Positions 60,295-64,000 of a stretch of 64,000 nt of DNA are shown piece by piece. The position numbers and the translations under genes are program-made. The notes beneath the pieces were generated by a model, which was not told the DNA's origin, did no database searches, and saw only the letters and a list, made by a program, of their open reading frames with translations. Within the stretch, counting starts at the first letter, position 1. The number at the start of each line of letters is the position of its first letter. Origin of the DNA: Ruminiclostridium papyrosolvens DSM 2782 (lineage in GTDB: Bacteria > Bacillota > Clostridia > Acetivibrionales > DSM-1351); NCBI RefSeq assembly GCF_029318685.1, contig NZ_CP119677.1, positions 4,765,001-4,829,000 on the forward strand. Reading direction: 5' to 3'.

Positions 60295-62034
60295 ATGAAA
60301 ACTTTTAAAAAATTTATCAGGTTTTACAAGCCATATAAAAAACTGTTCTTTATAGATATGCTATGCGCACTTATTGCCTCTTCTATAGACCTTGCTTTTC
60401 CGCAGATATTGAATCTGCTGACAAAAGGTGTATTCACAGGCAACTCTGCTCAGATACTGCGCTCACTGTGGATTATCGGAACAGGATTAATCGCAATGTA
60501 TATAGTCAGGTATTATTGCCAGTATTTCATAACCTCTTGGGGGCATATAATGGGAGCCCGTATGGAAAGCGATATGAGGCAAGAATTATTTGACCACTAT
60601 CAAAAGCTGTCTTTTTCATACTATGATAAAAACAATACGGGAGAAATGATGTCAAAGCTCATATCTGATTTATTTGATATAACTGAGCTGGCCCATCACG
60701 GTCCCGAAAACTTTTTTATATCTGCCATAAAGATAATAGGCTCATTTATACTGCTGGCAATGATTAATGTCCCTATGACAATGATTTTGTTTTTTATTAC
60801 TATAATAATGTGTGTTTTCAGCCTTTACAAAAATCGTAAAATGCGTTCTGTATTCTTTGATAATAGAAAAAAGATTGCAACCGTAAATTCACGTTTGCAG
60901 GACAGTCTTTCGGGAATCAGGGTTGTACAGTCCTTTGCAAATGAAGAAATCGAAAAAGATAAATTTGGTGAAAGTAATCTGAAATTTCTGGATTCCAAAA
61001 AAGACAGCTATCTTATAATGGGAAGTTTTCACGCAGGAAATTCCTTCTTTCAGGGGCTGCTTTACACTGTAGTCCTTGTCAGTGGTGGATTCTTTATAGC
61101 CAAAGGTACTTTAAGGGCTGCAGACCTTGCTATTTATGCACTGTATATAGGTATTTTCCTCAATCCTCTGGATGTCCTAATAAACTTTACCGAAGCCTTT
61201 CAAAAAGGTTTCTCAGGCTTCAGACGTTTTCTTGATGTAGTGGAGACAAAGCCTGAAATAGTTGACAGAAAGGGTGCAAAGCCTTTAGTGAACCCACGTG
61301 GGGATATCAGCTACAATAACGTTTCCTTCAGATATGAGAAGGATTCAGAGGTACTGGATAATGTAAACATATCCATCGAGGCGGGAAAAACCGTAGCCTT
61401 TGTAGGGCCTTCCGGAGGAGGGAAAACTACTATATGTTCACTCCTTCCAAGATTTTATGATGTTACTCAGGGACAAATTACTATAGACGGAAAAGATATT
61501 CGGGATGTTACCCTCAAGTCCCTTAGGAATTGTATCGGGATTGTTCAGCAGGATGTATACTTATTTGCAGGAAGCATTCGTGAAAACATTGCATATGGAA
61601 AACCGGAGGCATCCTATGAAGAAATAGTTCAGGCTGCTCAGAATGCCAATATACATGAATTTGTCATGAGCCTTGAAGACGGTTATGACACCTATGTAGG
61701 TGAACGTGGTACACGACTTTCAGGTGGACAGAAGCAGAGAATAGCCATTGCCAGAGTATTTTTAAAGAATCCGCCCATACTTATTCTGGACGAAGCCACT
61801 TCTGCGCTGGATAACGAAAGTGAACGACATATACAGACTTCACTGGAACATCTGGCAAAGAACCGTACAACAATAGTAATAGCTCACAGACTCAGTACTA
61901 TCCGGAATGCCGATGAAATAATAGTTATAGACCAAAACGGCATTCAGGAAAGAGGTTCCCATGATACCCTGCTATCTCAGGACGGCTTATATGCAAAATA
62001 TTATAATATGCAATTCGAAGGCTTAGGCGATTAA
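60295..62034 (+). CDS. ABC exporter, half-transporter with fused ATPase
   Basis: The 579-residue protein has a six-helix membrane domain (about 1-320) and an ATPase domain. Walker A is GPSGGGKTT, signature LSGGQKQRIAIARVFL, Walker B PILILDEATSALD, and H-loop VIAHRLST. It forms a homodimer or heterodimer to extrude lipids, drugs or peptides. AGGGAGG lies upstream. A palindromic element and a bidirectional terminator follow the stop. Confidence 0.93.
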   Translation: MKTFKKFIRFYKPYKKLFFIDMLCALIASSIDLAFPQILNLLTKGVFTGNSAQILRSLWIIGTGLIAMYIVRYYCQYFITSWGHIMGARMESDMRQELFDHYQKLSFSYYDKNNTGEMMSKLISDLFDITELAHHGPENFFISAIKIIGSFILLAMINVPMTMILFFITIIMCVFSLYKNRKMRSVFFDNRKKIATVNSRLQDSLSGIRVVQSFANEEIEKDKFGESNLKFLDSKKDSYLIMGSFHAGNSFFQGLLYTVVLVSGGFFIAKGTLRAADLAIYALYIGIFLNPLDVLINFTEAFQKGFSGFRRFLDVVETKPEIVDRKGAKPLVNPRGDISYNNVSFRYEKDSEVLDNVNISIEAGKTVAFVGPSGGGKTTICSLLPRFYDVTQGQITIDGKDIRDVTLKSLRNCIGIVQQDVYLFAGSIRENIAYGKPEASYEEIVQAAQNANIHEFVMSLEDGYDTYVGERGTRLSGGQKQRIAIARVFLKNPPILILDEATSALDNESERHIQTSLEHLAKNRTTIVIAHRLSTIRNADEIIVIDQNGIQERGSHDTLLSQDGLYAKYYNMQFEGLGD

Positions 62035-62054
62035 TACTACAAAAAGAGGTGTTA

Positions 62055-62119
62055 ACCTGTACATAATTGTATCAATGATTGCTTCCAAGCTTCCATTGAT
62101 ACGAATTATACTCGCGTAC
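62055..62119 (+). repeat. Imperfect palindromic element, copy B
   Basis: ACCTGTAC (62055-62062), inner arms ATAATTGTATCAATG (62063-62077) and CATTGATACGAATTAT (62094-62109, one bulge), then ACTCGCGTAC (62110-62119). It shares GCTTCCATTGATAC and ACTCGCGTAC with copy A at 2201-2268. Only GTAC of the outer arm is still paired. Both copies lie just behind ABC genes. Confidence 0.68.
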
Positions 62120-62124
62120 ATACC

Positions 62125-62155
62125 AAAAAGCTGAAAAATTAATTTTCAGCTTTTT
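62125..62155. terminator. Bidirectional terminator
   Basis: GCTGAAAA-TTAA-TTTTCAGC (62130-62149 region) with AAAAA before and TTTTT after. It serves the ABC exporter on plus and the DUF438 gene on minus. Confidence 0.85.
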
Positions 62156-62156
62156 A

Positions 62157-63389
62157 TTATGTGGAGGATGCCAGTCTCTTCTCCCCGGTAATGTCCTGTA
62201 TTGGTTTAATATCCTGTGTAACCTCAATAGTACCCAGATATTCACCTTTAGCATTTCTGACTGCAAAATACCTTATATACACAAACTTATCTCCCATCTT
62301 TATCCAGAAATCTTCGTTATCCTTTTTACCGGAGCTTAAATCCTCTACAATTTTCTCTACAATATGAACACTTGCAGGAGGATGACAGTTTTTCACTTCC
62401 CTGCCTATAATAGCCTTTGTTCTGGCAAATATTCTTTCCTTCCCCTGTGTAAAATATTTAACAATACCATCCTTGTCTACAAAAGTCATATCCAATGGAA
62501 GTGTATTCAGTATTGCATTAATTTCGTTTGGGGACATAATACCGGCATCAAACTTAATATAACCGTTATTTGAAGGCTCTTCGCCTGCACTTTCCACCTT
62601 TTTTTCCACGCTTATTTTAACGGGTTTCCATTTAACAGCATTCTCCAAAAGGCTGTACCCGATTTCACTGCTGCCCTCTTCAATAATAAACCATTCGTCT
62701 TCAGACAGGGTCTCCATAACCATAGGAAAAAGTATATTCTCTTCCTTGAAAATCATCTCTTTTACTCTTACTGCCGTCTCTTCTGCCTTGTCTGCCAGCT
62801 GTTCCTTGTTTACATTGCTGTAGTCCGATAAAATTGCCCTTACGACCTTTATCGCATCCCGTATTTCATCATCAACTCCCCACATTACCTTTGGAGGTGC
62901 TGTGATTTGGTACTTCTCCATAAAAGGGAACAAAAGATTCTCTTTTCTTAAATAGTGCTTATCAATTTCCCAAAGTTTTTCAAAGTCATTTCTGAGATTC
63001 TGTATATTCTCATGTGTATCCTGACTTCGGAATTTTTCAATATCTGCTCTGATTTTGTCAATCAGGCTTTCAATTTTCTTATTTTCCAGTTTAAAAGTGT
63101 GAACAGGGTGTCCCGGCACATCCTCCGGCTTTTGGGGTCTGTGAATTTCCTCGATTGAGTCCTTGAAAACTGCCGCATGGACATCGCAAAGTCTTTGCAC
63201 CTCTTCCACAGGCATTCCGTCCATCATAAGGGAATGCTCCATTTCAGATATTTCAGTAGGAGATACTCCTTCTATGAGCTTTGCAAACCGCTCTTTGACT
63301 TCATCTACACTTTTACCACTATGCAATTCTGAAATAAGCTCTTTTAAAATTTTTTGCCTGTATTCTCTGTTATTGATTACTTCGCTCAT
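62157..63389 (-). CDS. DUF438 protein with hemerythrin-like and PAS domains
   Basis: About 410 residues from the ATG at 63389 (AAAGG upstream; the frame extends to 63434). Order: DUF438 (about 1-90, QKILKELISELHSGKSVDEVKERFAKLIEGVSPTEISEMEHSLMMDGMPVEEVQRLCDVHAAVF), hemerythrin-like region (about 100-235, with HPVHTF, HENIQ, DKHYLRKENLLFPFMEK, KEENILFPMVMETL), and a PAS domain (about 290-405, LPLDMTFVDKDGIVKYFTQGKERIFAR). Hemerythrin carries a di-iron site sensing O2 or NO. Pairs with DUF1858, 13 bp upstream. Confidence 0.9.
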   Translation of the reverse strand: MSEVINNREYRQKILKELISELHSGKSVDEVKERFAKLIEGVSPTEISEMEHSLMMDGMPVEEVQRLCDVHAAVFKDSIEEIHRPQKPEDVPGHPVHTFKLENKKIESLIDKIRADIEKFRSQDTHENIQNLRNDFEKLWEIDKHYLRKENLLFPFMEKYQITAPPKVMWGVDDEIRDAIKVVRAILSDYSNVNKEQLADKAEETAVRVKEMIFKEENILFPMVMETLSEDEWFIIEEGSSEIGYSLLENAVKWKPVKISVEKKVESAGEEPSNNGYIKFDAGIMSPNEINAILNTLPLDMTFVDKDGIVKYFTQGKERIFARTKAIIGREVKNCHPPASVHIVEKIVEDLSSGKKDNEDFWIKMGDKFVYIRYFAVRNAKGEYLGTIEVTQDIKPIQDITGEKRLASST

Positions 63390-63402
63390 AAATACCAACC
63401 TT

Positions 63403-63630
63403 TCATTCTTTAATGCTAAAGCCCTTTGCTGCAAGTATTTCTTTTAGTTTTTGCAGCTCTATACCCTTCATAGCAGCTCCTTTAGGTATTGTCATTATAC
63501 GCCCTGCCGTATTCAGCATACCCGGCGCGGAAATATTCTCAAATCCCATTTCTTTCAGAATACCTATCATTTCAGGATATTCCTTGCAAATATCGTATAC
63601 TGATTTTGATAAATCAATTGCCTTTGACAT
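63403..63630 (-). CDS. DUF1858 small protein
   Basis: The 75-residue protein starts at 63630 (MSKAIDLSKSVYDIC; CAGGTG upstream; the frame extends to 63672). The family pattern is IDLSKSVYDICKEYPEMIGILKEMGFENISAPGMLNTAGRIMTIPKGAAMKGIELQKLKEILAAKGFSI. DUF1858 genes regularly precede DUF438/hemerythrin genes in anaerobes, and the domain may bind a ligand or iron-sulfur partner. Confidence 0.88.
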   Translation of the reverse strand: MSKAIDLSKSVYDICKEYPEMIGILKEMGFENISAPGMLNTAGRIMTIPKGAAMKGIELQKLKEILAAKGFSIKE

Positions 63631-63705
63631 AATAAACACCTGCTTCCAGTCTTTAAAACCAATAATATTCATTTAGTATTTCCATATATATGCAAAATTA
63701 TTAAT

Positions 63706-63758
63706 GCTTAAAAAATAAAACAGCCGTTAAAAGCAACTCTCATATTGCTTTTAACGGC
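63706..63758 (-). terminator. Terminator after the right-edge gene
   Basis: GCCGTTAAAAGCAA (63723-63736) and TTGCTTTTAACGGC (63745-63758) form a perfect 14-bp stem around an 8-nt loop. On the minus strand CTGTTTTATTTTTT follows. Confidence 0.85.
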
Positions 63759-63774
63759 CTCTATCCCATAAGGA

Positions 63775-64000
63775 TTAAAGACATACCTTTTGTTTTGTTT
63801 CACCTTCAATTTTACCGATACCGTAACCGTAACAAAAAGATTGATACATACTTGTTACTATCAGTGAATGTAAGCAATCTCTTTCTTCTTCATTAAGTCC
63901 CATGTCCATTGTCCGCATAAAATTTCTGGTTTTATCACGGGCAATGAGCTTTATAGCTTCTCTTGTACCTGCCAAATCTTTTTCAAGTTTTTCTTTTCCC
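63775..64000 (-). CDS. Hypothetical protein, partial at right edge
   Basis: The open frame runs off the right end. The visible ~74 residues read ...KDLAGTREAIKLIARDKTRNFMRTMDMGLNEEERDCLHSLIVTSMYQSFCYGYGIGKIEGETKQKVCL. It is helical and charged, with no family recognised. A TTG at 63975 could be an internal start, but the frame stays open upstream, so a start outside the window is likely. Confidence 0.55.
   Translation of the reverse strand, partial: GKEKLEKDLAGTREAIKLIARDKTRNFMRTMDMGLNEEERDCLHSLIVTSMYQSFCYGYGIGKIEGETKQKVCL

Overview
The window looks like chromosome from a low-GC, spore-forming, anaerobic clostridium, most likely a cellulolytic Ruminiclostridium (R. cellulolyticum / papyrosolvens group). 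This is inferred from a type I dockerin protein at the left edge, sigma-H, a GerA-type germinant receptor operon, an alpha/beta-type SASP, YtxC, a clostridial Fe-alcohol dehydrogenase, and many clostridial DUF families. No species-level marker was tested.

Layout. 0-7.5 kb: dockerin protein; an Lsa-type ABC-F antibiotic-resistance ATPase behind a complete uORF/attenuator leader; bioY under a BirA-like operator; a secreted Ntn-hydrolase; a chemoreceptor. 7.5-12.9 kb: an accessory stretch with a structured leader RNA and small protein, a DinB-fold protein, a Fic protein, a DUF2971 protein and the tail of a broken alpha/beta hydrolase. 13-19.7 kb: tRNA-Thr and tRNA-Gly, then the conserved cysE-cysS-mrnC-rlmB-sigH run, interrupted by exoA and an NlpC/P60 gene and carrying a dense DnaA-box cluster. 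19.8-21.7 kb: a group II intron inserted directly behind a transcription terminator. 21.7-30.6 kb: two conserved hypothetical proteins, an orphan ~295-nt RNA gene with its own promoter and terminator, DUF3343, Ogg, DUF6062, a second structured RNA candidate, and metA-metY.

30.6-41.7 kb: a BusR-like c-di-AMP-type regulator and a compatible-solute ABC transporter, flanked by direct copies of the 3' end of a neighbouring MFS gene; a four-gene ger operon; a Fe-alcohol dehydrogenase with a divergent MerR regulator and a 19-bp-spacer promoter. 41.7-48.2 kb: an ECF riboflavin transporter with a shortened FMN-riboswitch-like leader, and a two-component pair. 48-53.7 kb: a KimA-type potassium importer beside a KdpD N-terminal stub, a P-loop/Asp23 fusion, YtxC and a DUF6873 protein. 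53.9-64 kb: DUF378, SASP, AI-2E permease, a TM1266-like ACT protein, PAP2 phosphatase, a DNRLRE protein, a sugar-type binding lipoprotein, an ABC exporter, and DUF438/DUF1858.

Common themes are osmotic/potassium homeostasis (Bus, KimA, KdpD stub), sporulation/germination (sigH, ger, SASP, ytxC), sulfur amino-acid synthesis (cysE, metA, metY), and a large number of RNA-level or operator-level control elements that can be read base by base. The most notable are the ABC-F attenuator, the orphan RNA at 24.2-24.5 kb, the shortened RFN-like leader at 45.1 kb, and the DnaA-box cluster at 15.6 kb.
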